Below, in pieces: positions 1 to 12,013 of a stretch of 64,000 bases of DNA. The notes under the pieces were generated by a model, which was given only the letters and a program-made list of their open reading frames with translations, was not told the DNA's origin and did no database searches. Position 1 is the stretch's first letter; the number at the start of each line of letters is the position of its first letter. This DNA comes from Cheilinus undulatus (Eukaryota; Chordata; Actinopteri; Labriformes; Labridae). A program made the translations under genes and the position numbers. The stretch is taken from the NCBI RefSeq assembly GCF_018320785.1, contig NC_054872.1:39916551-39980550 (forward strand), in the 5' to 3' direction.

Positions 1-1038
1 AAGTTGCCATAACTTAGTGAGAAGCCTGCACCCATTACCTGCCAATGCTAAATACAAGTAGACAACAAAGCCATGCACATGAGATCAAAGATACGACAAG
101 ACAATCTAATATCTAATTTGTCATGCACACTCATCACTGTCTGGACAGGGGCATGATTGACAGTACTTTGAGAGAACTACCGCTGTAATTCTTACAATGT
201 GGCAGAAAGGGAACAAGCAAAAAGGCACAAGACACGGGATCTATTTTATCACAAAGAAGCCTGTAATTTACCCAAACCAAGAATAACAAATTGCAAACCA
301 AAGTAGAAGAACAAGTTCTTGAAAAGAGGTGAAATTAATTTAATTCTTATTAATTATGCAGAAAAGTAGTAGGTGTGATCTCAAAAATAGAAGCTAACAC
401 CTTGAGAGAAATAGTGATTTACAGCCACCGGTTTTATTAACCAAATAAAACACAAAGATTGCAAAATACAAATAAAAAAAATATAGAAAATGGAAAGCAA
501 AAAAAACCTCTCTGTCTGTTCCTGTGAGCTGACTCATATATGAGCATTGTCTGCCCTTGGCTTTTTGGCTCTTACCGGAAAGTTCCCACACCTAACATCC
601 AGACAACTCAAACAAAAAAGAAACAATGATTATTACAAAAGAAATTAGTGCATAAATTGTGCACATGAAATTTAAATAATGTAAGACTGAATACAGAAAA
701 GATTGGTATCAAATTAAAATAAGTATGTGGATTGTTTGTGTGGTTGATTAAAAAATAAACCCATGTCCATGGGAAACTGAGGAAGTGAGAGTATGGATGA
801 GAGTGATGCTATATGTGTGGCTGTATTTGCAGGCACTGATACAATTTTGCAACAACAGAAAATTAATACATATAGATGATATGGTGGCTGATTTTGTGAT
901 TTTTTGGAGGCTTAGTAGGCTTAATTATAAACAGCCTTCTTATTTTCTAATTATAGTTTTTAAAAGTGTATGACCCCAATTTAAGATGGGGAGAGTGCAG
1001 TGAGAGCAGAGTGAGAGTAAGCACTTTTGATCACAGGA
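1..1038 (-). other. 3' flank of Siglec-like gene 1, duplicated elsewhere
   Basis: No coding exon is visible here. The block at about 500-1038 lines up by eye with 39090-39466, directly downstream of Siglec-like gene 3, and with about 17510-17710, where no gene remains. Shared strings include the 'catccagacaac' stretch, the 'gtttgtgtggttga' stretch and the 'caggcac' segment. It is best read as 3' UTR or 3' flank copied together with the receptor gene. The first 250 bases also resemble 16140-16300. Confidence 0.6.
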
Positions 1039-4000
1039 TCAGGTGTGACGTTTGTCAATGACATCATAGTCTGGAGATATGTTACTGCGATCAATATTCA
1101 TATATATATTGTCCTCTTCTTTTGGCTTCACATTCTTTCTGTGTCTCCTTTAGAGAAAAGAGAACAAAATGATTATGTATTTCATCAGCAGAGTTTTTAA
1201 ACTGAACAGTTTAACAGTGTGATAACTTACCAAAGGAATACCATGCAGACACTGAGGAGGACATTCACAGTGAGAGACACTCCAGCAACAGCCCAGGCAA
1301 GAACTCCACCATGCTCAAGACCTTTAATAAGAAACAGTATAAATCTCTGATATCCATGTTGTAGTGTCATCAATTCAGCAGTGACTCAGTTGCAAATCAA
1401 CTGTTTTTGTTTTTTGGTTATGATAAAAAAAATCCCTCCACTGACTGATCAGTGTTAAATTGTTAATGTTAATTATTGTTATAGTAGTCCTGCATATGAA
1501 ATATGCTCTCAGTAAGCTGACTGAATGGTTAAACATGATCAGCATTCTTATGCCTCCTACAGATTGTGTGTTTTACTTCCTTCAAAACAGTATCGTAACT
1601 ACAGGCATGTAGACATTAACCTAGTAATGGCACAGCCATTCTTAGTGACAGCCAACCAACTTGACATTGTTACCTAAAGAGTAATGAATCTGTCACCAGA
1701 TTAAATGACTACAGGCCTTTTGCCCTGACATCTGTGGTCATGAAATCCTTTGAGAGGCTGGTATTGAGCCACCTGAAAGACATTACAGGCCCCCTGGATC
1801 CTCTGCAGTTTGTCTATGGGGCGAACAGGTTGGTGGATGATGCAGTCAACATGGTGGTACATCCTGCACATCACTACTCCCCAGGGAACTATGCCAGGAT
1901 CCTGTGGACTTCATTTCAGCGCTCAGCACCATCGTTCCTGAAATCCTCCACCAGCAGCTCACCCAGCTCACAATGCCAGCTTCCACTTGTCAGTGGATCT
2001 ACAGCTTCCTGACTGACAAGAGGCAGCAGGTCAGGCTGGGGAACGTCACATCCAGCACTGGTGCACCCCAGGGGTGTGTCCTCTCCCCACTGCTCTTCTC
2101 CCTCTACTCCAATGACTGCACCTCAGGGACACCTCTGTGAAATTCCTGAAGTTTGCAGATAACACCACTGTCTTCGGTCTCATCTGTGGCGGTGATGAGT
2201 CTGCATACAGACACGGGGTGGAACAGAAGGTCCTCTGGTGGGGCTAGAACCACCTGGAGCTGAACCTGCTGAAGACTGTGGAGATGACAGTGGACTTTAA
2301 GAGGAGCCCCCCTACTCTACCCCCCTCAACATCCTGAACAGAAGAGTGGGGACAACTTCAAGTTTCTGGGATCCACAATCTCCAGGGACCTGAGGTGGAC
2401 CTCAGCCACCAAACAGGACAAGAGTCTGCGACGGATTATCAGGTCTGTAGAGTGAAATATCAGGACTGACCTACCACCAGTCCATGACTTATACTAGTCT
2501 AGGTACAGGAGATGGATAGGTAACATTGCTGCAGACACCACACAACCTGTTCACAAACTGTTTAAACTCCTCCCTTCTGGTAGGCAGGACAGGGGACTGC
2601 ACACCAAAACAGCCTGACACAGAAACCGTTTCTTCCTACAGGCTGACACTCTGGTGAATGCATAACAGTCACAGAGTCACAGAATCACTATGATACCCAT
2701 TCAACAGTCACAGAGTGTCAGAAAATAGAACTTTGATTTAACAAGCTTATTAGCCCTGCTTAATGTAAAACAATCAGCACTGTCCCTGACTGCTTTATTG
2801 TATCTCTAATACTGTGAGAAAGTTCACTGAAGTGAAATTCCTCACTTCATATCTATATTACACTGATGAATCTACTTTCTGTAGATAACTTTTTACATCT
2901 ATTTACCGTAAACAATCACTGCAAGTAGTTAGTCTATCCACTGTAACTCAAATGCTGCAGGAAGCCTTTGGTGGTAAAATGCCTCCCCTCATTTACATTG
3001 CACTAATCAACTATCCTAAATTATCCTTGTGTAAATCTGCCCACATCCTTTCATATTTTTATACTCTGATCATGTCTAGTCAGCATCCTTGCTCGCTTTG
3101 CTCATCCTGCAACAATTCTATCAATGCTCACAGACTTGCATATAGTAGAAATAATTCCAACAAAGGTGTGTACATATCTATGTCCTCATTTTAATACTTT
3201 TGTAAGTTTATTTTATTTTGTATTTAATGTATAGTACCTGTACATTGGGAGAAAAGCTAACCAGAGTCAAATTCCTTTCTGCATATGCAATAAAGCAGTT
3301 ACTGGAGAAAATAATCTTATCATGAATACATTGTCTTAATTCTTTACTTTTTAAGGTTTAAAAAACAATTTAAAACTTTTGACCTACCCTGAACAATAAT
3401 TTGTTTGTTGTGGGATCGTCCTGCTCCCTCTTCATTTTCAGCTTGGCAGAAAAAAGGACCGCTGTCTTTCGAGGCTTTAATGTGTAAGACAGGTCCAGTC
3501 CCCACTAAAGTCTCCTGGCATTCATCAGCTCTGTACCAGGTGTAGTTATTTATATCCGGGTTGGCTCTGCTGCTGCATGTCAGAGTCACATTGCTGCCTT
3601 CTTGTACTGGACCAGAGGGACTGACTGACACAGTGGTGTCTTTGGGTGAATCTGATAAAAGAGGACAGTTTTTGATTAGGTTAGGTAATATTGCAATAAT
3701 ATAACATTTTAGAGCCATTACTGAACTACTATTTAAAGGGACAGATCATCATATCTTTACCTTTGAGCTCAAGAAATTTAATTGAGAAGTCAGTGGTATC
3801 ACTGACTCCATAAAAACACTGACCATGTGGCGAGGTATGAGTAGCGAAACACTCTTGATTGTACAGTTCTTAACAACTTTATAACTTTTGAGAACTTTTT
3901 TTTTTTTTCTACTTGAAGCAGCTGATGGATATTTTTATTCATAAAAGTATAAAAGACAGTCTGTGTCTGTCGCAATCAATTAAAATGTTATTTTAAAAGA

Positions 4001-5261
4001 ATCCAACTCAGGACAAATGAACTCACATGTAATCTCAGCTGTTAAACTGGTGTTCACAGATGACTCAGTGCTGCCATCTTGTTTGCTGTAGACAGCAGTA
4101 CAGGAGATTTCCTGTGCATCATGGAGGTGTGATGCTGAGAATTTCAGCACTGAGATCTTGACTTTAGTTTTGTCCTGGTTCTCCTGCAGCGTCTCCTGAG
4201 CTTCACCCAGACCGGGGGTCCATATCAAGTTTGGAGGAAGGAACAGACAGGTAGCTGGAGCAGAGCACTCCAGACTCACTGAGGTTCCCTCTTTCACCTT
4301 CAGTGTGGGCGGAGTCAGAGTGGGTCTTTGAGGATTATCTGGTGGACAGGTATACTATAAACAGTCAGTTCTCTCTTTAATCAGAGGATTGTTGATTGAT
4401 TTTAAGAAATGATTTGAAGACAAGGTCAGATAACCACTTTGAGACTGAACAGTAAATTATAGGACTTTCAAACCTACCTTCAACTGAAATTTCAGATGTT
4501 TGACAGGGAAAATTATATTTCAGTTTGTTGTCACATTGCACTCTAAACCTAAATTCACCACTGTGTTGAGATTGCAGGTTATACAGGGTTGTGGTGCAGT
4601 CTTTTTTCAACAAGTTACCTGTAAAATTTCCCTTTATTTCACTGTTTTGTGGATCACTGCTACTAAACACGTATTTTCCCTTATATTGCCATTTTGCTAT
4701 ACATGTGTCATTTAAGTTTTGGTTTTCATTATTTGGTATTTGAAAGGAGCAGGGGATGGTCACACAGGATCCCTTCAGAACCTTTAACGTTGGAGGCATA
4801 AAGGCCTGAAACTGTTGACACAGAGCGCCTGAAACAGAAGAAACAAATCTGTGCATGAGATCCAGTGCTCAGTTCTGTCCAGTTGTGTTCAAATGAAGAA
4901 AAAACTGAACTGTGTACTTTAACAGTTAAAATAATCTAAAATGAAACTTAGAGGATTCAGCTTCTTTACAGCATTGTTTCAAGTACAAATTTTCGATCAA
5001 AAAACCTCCAGCAGCATGATGTTCAGATTTTAAGGAAGCAAAGCACTTTTTGTTGCTCATTGCATTTATTTGTTACATCATATACTCTAATACAGATACT
5101 TTTGTACAATGGAGTGAATTTTTTTACTTAAAACTTTGCAACTATAGTTCAGTTGTTTTGTTTTTAAAACAAAGGTGAGTTGTTTTACAGTGTTAAATGT
5201 GAGGGAACGTCTCACCTCGCAGTAGACCGACAGTGAGGAAGAGAGTCAAAGCTGCAGTCAT
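1039..5261 (-). CDS. Siglec/CD22-like Ig receptor 1 with ITAM-type tail (complete)
   Basis: Probable cell-surface sialic-acid-binding Ig-type lectin. Six coding exons read in phase from high to low coordinates: 5216-5261 (signal peptide), 4478-4828 (V-set), 4027-4338 (C2), 3388-3651 (C2), 1231-1321 (membrane segment) and 1039-1147 (tail). They total 1173 nt, or 390 residues, with GT-AG borders. Siglec hallmarks are visible: Cys37 plus Cys42 on strand B, Cys93 on strand E, and Arg111 in GEFRFR, where Siglecs hold the sialate-binding arginine. The first C2 domain has the extra Cys (ATCLF) that pairs with the V-set in Siglecs. The membrane segment has no charged residue. The tail contains NIYMNI and DYDVI with Tyr370 and Tyr382, giving YxxI-x8-YxxI, an ITAM spacing. 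The exon plan matches gene 3. Orthology to CD22, MAG or CD33-type Siglecs is not decided; ligand binding is inferred. Confidence 0.85.
1690..2720 (+). mobile_element. L2-type LINE fragment (reverse transcriptase part)
   Basis: Plus-strand frames encode pieces of a non-LTR reverse transcriptase. Seen are an ERLVLSHL segment, a degenerate LDPLQF...ANRLVDDAV block, an IYSFLTDKRQQVRLG segment, the APQGCVLSPLLFSLYSND active-site region, and a downstream stretch resembling FADDTTVFGL. Several frame changes and stops break it. It lies in the intron between the second C2 exon and the membrane exon of Siglec-like gene 1, opposite to the gene. Confidence 0.85.
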
Positions 5262-5675
5262 CTTTGAGTTTCAGAAGAGGCTGAAAGTCTGGAGAGTTCA
5301 CATGTAAAGATTTCTGTAGTTGCTTATCACTTAAACATGCCATTGTTCTTTAAGAGATGTACAAAATGAATTGAGGATAAAGGGAAAAAGGAAGCTGTGA
5401 AAGGCAAAAGGGACACATTGATTCAAATTGCTCTTTTAAAGATTATTAACTAAAATATAATTTATTCGAGGGAGTGATGTTAACCACTAAAATCCAAAAG
5501 TGCAACTGAATTACAGCTTTTCAAAGATTACATTTTCAGTTTTTACAAGCCAATGTTTTTTGCCTTTCTCCCATTCAATCAACTTCTGTAAATTACTCAT
5601 TTTTGATGAGATGATACAACATAAAAGCAATGTTTGTATTTTGATTCAATTTAGATAAAACTTATGAACACTTAC

Positions 5676-5760
5676 ATCTTTGACAGGTGTTGTTGAGCAG
5701 AGAGGTGAGAGATGTTGAGAGATGTTCCTTAATGTTTGTGCTGCATTTCCAAACAGTGTG
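5676..5760 (-). other. Likely non-coding first exon of Siglec-like gene 1
   Basis: On the minus strand a GTAAGTG donor ends a block (CACCTGTCAAAGAT) that has a close counterpart at the same relative place before gene 2 (14366 onward). It would splice to the signal-peptide exon at 5261. The upstream limit is a guess. Confidence 0.55.
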
Positions 5761-5765
5761 TAATA

Positions 5766-5790
5766 TTTTACTTATAAAGGAGGAAGTGTG
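5766..5790 (-). promoter_or_regulatory. PU.1/ETS-type box and TATA-like motif of gene 1
   Basis: GAGGAAGT lies at 5780-5787, beside a TTTATAAG stretch as read on the minus strand, just upstream of the proposed non-coding exon. PU.1 is known to bind GAGGAAGT-type ETS sites in myeloid and B-cell promoters. The same octamer lies upstream of the first exons of genes 2 and 3. Confidence 0.5.
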
Positions 5791-7220
5791 GTGTGTTTTG
5801 ATTAACTCTGATCAGCTTTGTTGTGAGGGCAATCAGTCTTAATGTGAAACAGTAAAAGGCAGGCTCCCTGTCATGAAACAAACACTTTTATCTTAGTCAG
5901 AAGTCTTTTTCTCACATGTAGCCCTGATATTTTCTGAATAGTTTTTGGATGACTTTCCCAGACATTTTCCAGACTTGTTTTCCTCACTTCTCTTTCACAG
6001 ACGGAAGTTTTCTTGCAGTGTTAAAATGCCAAGATCAAAAGAAATAGTGTGACATTTAAATTGTAATTCTGGAGTTACACACAATTGAATATATATTTGA
6101 CATTTTTACATATGACCCAAAGGGTATCTGAGAACTGTTCACCCATTTGATTCTAAATGTGGATGAGGTTGTTGAAAAGTTGTTCAATATTAAGCATCCT
6201 GTGACATTTGTACAGAAAATTTTAGAGATTATGAAAGTCAAGTTGATATAAAAATCTTCAAGAAAAACTGAAAAACAGAGCCCACTACTTCTTTGAGTTT
6301 ACATAGATGTAGAAACCTACACATAAGCCACGCTTTTCAAGATTTTTCAAAGCAGATGTCCGTTTGAGCAATGATGCGTTTTATCAAAAAGAAATGTTGA
6401 AGTGTTAACTACTTCTTTAATGTTTGCTTCCTCTTCATAGATAAGCCTGGCGTTTAGATCCATATTTATTAATGTCAAACATAGTCGAAATCAGCAGGTC
6501 CCTTCAGCAAATTCACTTTCAGCTGTCTGTTTTTAGTGTTGAGACAAAAGTAAATGCAGAACAAGGTGTTTAGGAAACACTGTCATGTATAAATTGAAAA
6601 TATCCTTTTAATATTTTTTTACTGGTTGATTGACTAGATCTGCTGCTCTGCATCAGCTGTGAAGACCGGAGTTATTTACTATCACATGTTGTAAGGTTTT
6701 CTGGTTCATGAACAAAAGAAATGGTTGATTTTAGGTCACAAAATCAAAATGAGCACAGACAACTCCTTCATTATTGTAGTGGAAGTTTAATTTTGTATGA
6801 TCAGTGAATTCCCTGTTCATTGACAACATGAGTTAAAGTCTGGGAAGGGAGAAGTCTGTCTGTCAATGACCTTCATAGTCAAGCAAATAAAGTTTAATGG
6901 AGGCTGATCATTAATGTCAGGTAGCAACAGTCTGTTTTTAAAGACACAGAATAAAAATCATGAATGTATTAAGAGCAACAATCAAACTGGAATTAGAAAT
7001 CATCCATATCTAAGAAAGCATGGCATATGTAAAATCTACCTTTCAGCAAAACAAAATCTCTTTCTCCATGTCACCTTTGTCTTCAAAATTACCCTGGGCA
7101 TGTTCACATTCAGAGTCCCCACACCCCTCTGTACTGTATAGGTTTTCAATCTCAGCTGCATGGCTTACACTGTCTCTGTAAAATTCTCCCTCTGTGCGCT
7201 TCTCATCCAGTGGATCAGAG
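5791..7220. other. Spacer between Siglec-like genes 1 and 2
   Basis: AT-rich sequence with no exon or repeat family that I can name. It contains the promoter-distal flank of gene 1 and the 3' flank of gene 2. Confidence 0.5.
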
Positions 7221-10200
7221 CTACTTGAACAGATCTGTGTTCCCAGGATTTTCTCCCTCCTTCTGTCCTTTGCTCCTCACATCAGCATAAATCACATCCT
7301 TGCTTCCTCGTTTTTCCTCTGAGCTCTCACTGGCATCTTCTGTGCTATTTTTTACATTGGTGCTATCTGTTGAGATAGTTGGAGGCTGGGTGGCTTCTGG
7401 CTCCTTCAGCATGTTAGAGTTGGCGTAAATGGCTTCATTTGTTTTGATGGGTTCCTACAATAGAAAGAAAAATGTTGCTATTCTCAATCAGGAATAACCC
7501 TTTGACATGTGCCATCTTGTTTTCGAGGGGGTCTTTGAAACAGAAATATACATTACAAGCAGACTGACAAACCATGTTGGTGTTAAGAATGATCTCTACT
7601 GATGTCACCTAAAATAGAAAACTGCCTGACTCCTAGATAAAATATCTCATTTCCTTCTCCACTTGGTAGTAGCTGGTTCGTGGCCACTGAGTTGGTGTTA
7701 TCTGAGTTCTGAGGCAGAGTGTGGTGAAGCTTCTGAGCCCTGAAAAATACAACAGAAAATGAATGAATGGATGGAGTAGCTCAAGTTATCGTTTGAATTA
7801 ACTGAAACTTTCCAACTCATACGAAAGCTGCCTGAAAGGGAAATCCACCGTGGTTCATTGTTACTTGTCTGAGGTACCCAGCAGTAGTTGTGGTATTAGC
7901 CTCCATGGATTTCTGTGCGCATTGCGCCGTCAAGAAAGACTTGCTGGTTGTACCAGCCTAGAAGCTCAACTATTCAGTGTAACAAATGGGTACAGTTTCT
8001 ATTTGGAATTTCATGAGTTTTTCGGGAAAAATTTTACACAAAACAATGTTGGCTCAAATGTATGAACTATTGAAAACATTTGAGCATGGTATTTTTTACC
8101 CAGAAAGCCTCTGTGTTTTTGCCACTGGTTTGCAGTGTAGGCTTTGACTATTGGTACGTGCTCTTGCATTGCACACTAGTGACAGAAACACAGAGGCTCT
8201 CTGGGTACAAAATAAAATGCTTCAATAATTTTTGATAGTGCATACATTTGACCCAACATTGTTTTGTGGCCCATTTTAACCAAAAAGTCACTAAACTCCT
8301 GGGAGAAACTACACCCATCTGTTACGCAGTATACCCTAACTTCCTGGTCGGTCCAACCAGTGAGCCGTTATTAAAGGAGCAATGCTCACTGAATCACTGG
8401 AGGCCATTAACACTTCTACTGCTAGGTACGTCATGTGGCCCAACTTTAAAAAGACTGAAATATCCCTTTGAACAAAATCGTCCAAATCATGTTAGTGCTT
8501 AGAATGGTGTTAAAATCCAAAATAATAATAATAAAAAAGTTCTAAAACCTTATCTTACCCACCAGTGTTTTTAGTGAAACACAAAAGAGGGGATCATTGT
8601 AGAGTGCTATGATGTGTCTAGTCGCTACAAATAATCAGTATTAAAAGATGGGATTTTGTCATGACAAATCAATTACATTAGTATGGATAAGACCTAGTCT
8701 GCCCATAAAACCAAAAACGAATTAATATTTAAAAAATTTTATCTTCAAAGCCAAAGAAGCAGCGCACATAATGAATATCTTAACTCAAAAATAAATAGTT
8801 CAAGAAGGAGGGTTTGTAACAACATTATACATGATGTTGTAACACTGTGGTGTTCAGTATTGTTACTCTACCTGATAACATATAGAAGAGCACATATTAG
8901 CACTAGTAGTGCACATACTAGCACTAGCAGTGGGACAATTGTGGCGATGAAGACTGTCAAGGTTACACGGCCTGAAACATATAAAAGTCAGCATGGGATT
9001 ATGATCAAATCTGTAATATAGATATGGATTACATCAGGTATTATTATTGTGCTGCCTATCAAAAAAAAACTACACAGCTCAGAGACCAACCTTGACTTCC
9101 TGCAGATGTTTTAGCTACAAGACTGAGGAAAAGAATTTGCTGAGAAGCAGATCCCAGAGAGTTTGAACTGTGGCAAAACAAGGTGAACTGGTCCTTGCAT
9201 TGTGTTCGACTCATGGTGATGAAGGTCATGTTTGTGCCATTTCGATGATCATGACTGGTCGCAAATTTGTCTGAGTGATTGACAGGAAACCCGTCCAAAG
9301 TCCATTGCAGAGAGGGAGCAGGATTCCCTATAGCCTCACAGGAACATTTAACCTGGTTCACAGTTCTGGTGCAGTCAGATGAGGACAGGATCTGTGGAGC
9401 AACTGTGTTGAATGTAGAGAAGAGTGAAAAGTAAAGCACTAATTGAATTTATGGAATTTATAAAAGTAAAAGAGAGGCACACTGCAGTAAAATAAATAGC
9501 AGCAGGCTGAGTTTTTTTTGTCAGTGTCATTTGTTTGTTGGCCCAGGAGTAAATCATTGTTTTTATAGCTTCTGTGAACTGCTTCTAAAATGAAACCACT
9601 TCCGCCAACTTCAGCCATGCTTTCCCTCACACGTTACAGAGCTGCTGACCCTTTGTTGGGGGTGGGTTTATCATGAGTGACCCAATGGTACGCTATGACA
9701 AGGTAAACCTCAACAACTATAGCTTTCATGCTGCACAATTCATTTAACCATTTCAAAGGTTTTATTTCAGAACTAATTTAAAAGGATTTTTATCATTTTT
9801 CTCTGTGGTATTTGCGGTGAAATAGAGGTTTCACTTTTCAGCCATCCTCCGACAGTTTGTTATAAAGTAAAATAATTGTGCAATCCTGTATCAGTAAACA
9901 CTGATTATGTAATCTAACTAGGCATCAGAGATGTAACATCAGTGTATGGCACAAGTCTTCACAATGTATTTGTTTTAAGTAAAATTTTTAACATGCCTAC
10001 AGACATGAACCTCAATTATAATGTTTACCTCACACATTTCAAAATCAGGACAAATGAACTCACATGTAATCTCAGCTGTTAAACTGGTGTTCACAGATGA
10101 CTCAGTGCTGCCATTTTGTTTGCTGTAGACAGCAGTGCAGGAGATTTCCTGTCCATCATGGAGGTGTGATGCTGTGAAGTTCAGCACAGAGATCTTGAAT

Positions 10201-12013
10201 TTAGTTTTGTCCTGGTTCTCCTGCAGCGTCTCCTCAGCTTCACCCAGACCGGGGGTCCATGTCAGGTTTGGAGGAAGGAACAGACAGGTAGCTGGAGCAG
10301 AGCACTTCAGACTCACTGAGGTTCCCTCCTTCACCTTCAGTGTGGGCGGAGTCAGAGTGGGTCTGTGAGGATCATCTGGATGGAAGGTACATGAATTAAA
10401 TAAACCAGAGGTGCAAAAGTCAGAGTGATTTGGGACCATTTTGGTTATGAAAGAGGGCACCTTTAACTTTAAGTTGCTACAGAAAGAACCATATTCATTT
10501 CAATTCAAACCAAATCAATCAGCAGTTTGATGACATGTTAACATGCATTTGTTTAAACTAGTATTTCAAATATATGTTTTTGATCTTTGAAAAGAAATCA
10601 CCTTTAATTTTTATATAGATTAAGTAAATCATGCATCAGCATCTATCACTCACCAAACCCCTGATAACAATGCTTAGCTGAACATGTGAGTTTGCCTCAG
10701 TGAATATTCAGAGAAAATCCTAATCTGACTACATTAAAAAAATCCTTTTTTCCAACATTAAAGTCTGTTTTAATATTGTAATCAGCTTTTAATGTGTACA
10801 CATATTCTTGGGTAAACTTTTATCAACAACTTGCAACATGTAATGTGGTTCTAAGACATCCTGCTGATTGAGAAGCCCACAGCACGTCTAAGTTCCCTGT
10901 TATTTTACACACATCTAAGTGTTTCAGAGGTTTTCAACATAATCTAAGTGATCAAAGACTCCAAATTGTCCTGAAAGAGAGCACAGTATAGTTAAAGAAG
11001 TCTGCAATATTGAGTTTTGATTTTATTATCCTTTAAATAGCTTTAAAATAACACAAATCGAGCTTTCAGCTTGCAAAGAAAAGTAAAACAAAAATAAACA
11101 AAACATAATTTTATCACCTGCTGTTATGGAACTCTACAATAAACTGACTCACCGTAGTAGCAGCTTTATCTGCAGCACCAGCCTCCTTTTTTTGCCTTGT
11201 GTTAAATATGTTGCTAAATCTTCAGACCTCTCTGTAGCTGTGTGGCTTACCTTCTGCATTTGTTGTTTAAAAGTCTCTTTCAGGTTGTTGTTGCATTGCA
11301 CTCTGAAGGAATATCTTCCACTGTGTTGAGGTTGCATGTCATTCAGGGTTGTGGTGCAGTCTTTTCTCAACAAGTTACCACTTAAATTTCCATTTATTTT
11401 ACTCTTGTGTGGATGGCTGCTATCAAACAGGACTTTTTTATTGGAAGTCCATACTGCTTTACACGTGTTATCTAAGTGTTCGTTAAATCGATCCTCTATG
11501 TCAAAGGAGCAGGGGATGGTCACACAGGATCCCTTCAGAACCTCTATAGTCTGTGGGAGAAAGACCTGAAACTGTCCACACAGAGCACCTGAAACACAAG
11601 AAACAAATCTGTGAATGAGATCCAGTGCTCACTTTTATATCATCATGATAAATGTTATTGTTTGATCAATACAAAAATACCCTGAGCAAGATACTTTTAC
11701 TGATAAAATGATATCAGGTAAAGCTTTCTAGAGCACTGTTTTCTAGATAAAACTTGTGAAATTAATCTCAAATTTCAGCTAAATGATTTAATCAAAGAAC
11801 ACAGAACACAGATTGTAGTTCATAGCCTTTTGCATCATGTATCAGAAACATCTGATACTTTGTTGCTGCGGTGAGAATTTCTCAGTAAGCATTTTGTACC
11901 ATTAGTTTAATTTATTTAACAAAAATATGTTTTTGATAAAACTTGTAAACATGAGTGAACGACTCACCTGTCAGCAGACAGACTGTATGGAGAAGAGTCA
12001 GCGCTGCAGCCAT
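7221..12013 (-). CDS. Siglec/CD22-like Ig receptor 2 with ITIM tail; V-to-C2 splice phase mismatch
   Basis: Same plan as genes 1 and 3: signal exon 11968-12013, V-set about 11251-11588, C2 10064-10375, C2 9091-9402, membrane exon 8872-8971, then tail exons ending about 7739 and at 7221-7454. The V-set keeps SCVTIPCSF, the strand-E Cys and the GRYSFR arginine. The membrane segment is rich in Leu and Val. The tail differs from the other two: it has AIYANS and a canonical ITIM, VIYADV, near the end. One problem stands out. The V exon ends at AAG before GTAAGC in phase 0, while the next exon needs phase 1, and no GT in phase 1 is present before the stop. Spliced as seen, the frame is lost, so the gene may be a recent pseudogene or use an unseen exon. 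The donor of the first tail exon is also unclear. Confidence 0.7.
7832..8475. repeat. Fold-back MITE, arms about 280 nt
   Basis: Two long arms pair as imperfect inverted repeats. AACAATGTTGG near 8041 answers CCAACATTGTT near 8255, and the outer parts also match (GCCTCCATGG near 7900 against the complement of GGAGGCCATT near 8400; GAAAGGGAAATCC near 7833 against ATATCCCTTTG near 8460). Related half-copies lie at about 28170-28300 and 32930-34200. It sits in a tail intron of Siglec-like gene 2. Confidence 0.75.

Noticed and set aside
4500-4715. Plus-strand open frame within the Siglec-like V-set exon
   Set aside because: It is antisense to a well-supported exon and has no family features of its own. 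The same holds for 10135-10368, 11336-11569, 41005-41271 and 43287-43502.
1039-5261. Alternative call: fish NITR or other novel immune-type receptor
   Set aside because: The V-set has the Siglec cysteine pattern and F-strand arginine, the next domain has the extra Siglec Cys, and ffar2 and lim2 are nearby; these fit Siglec/CD22 better.
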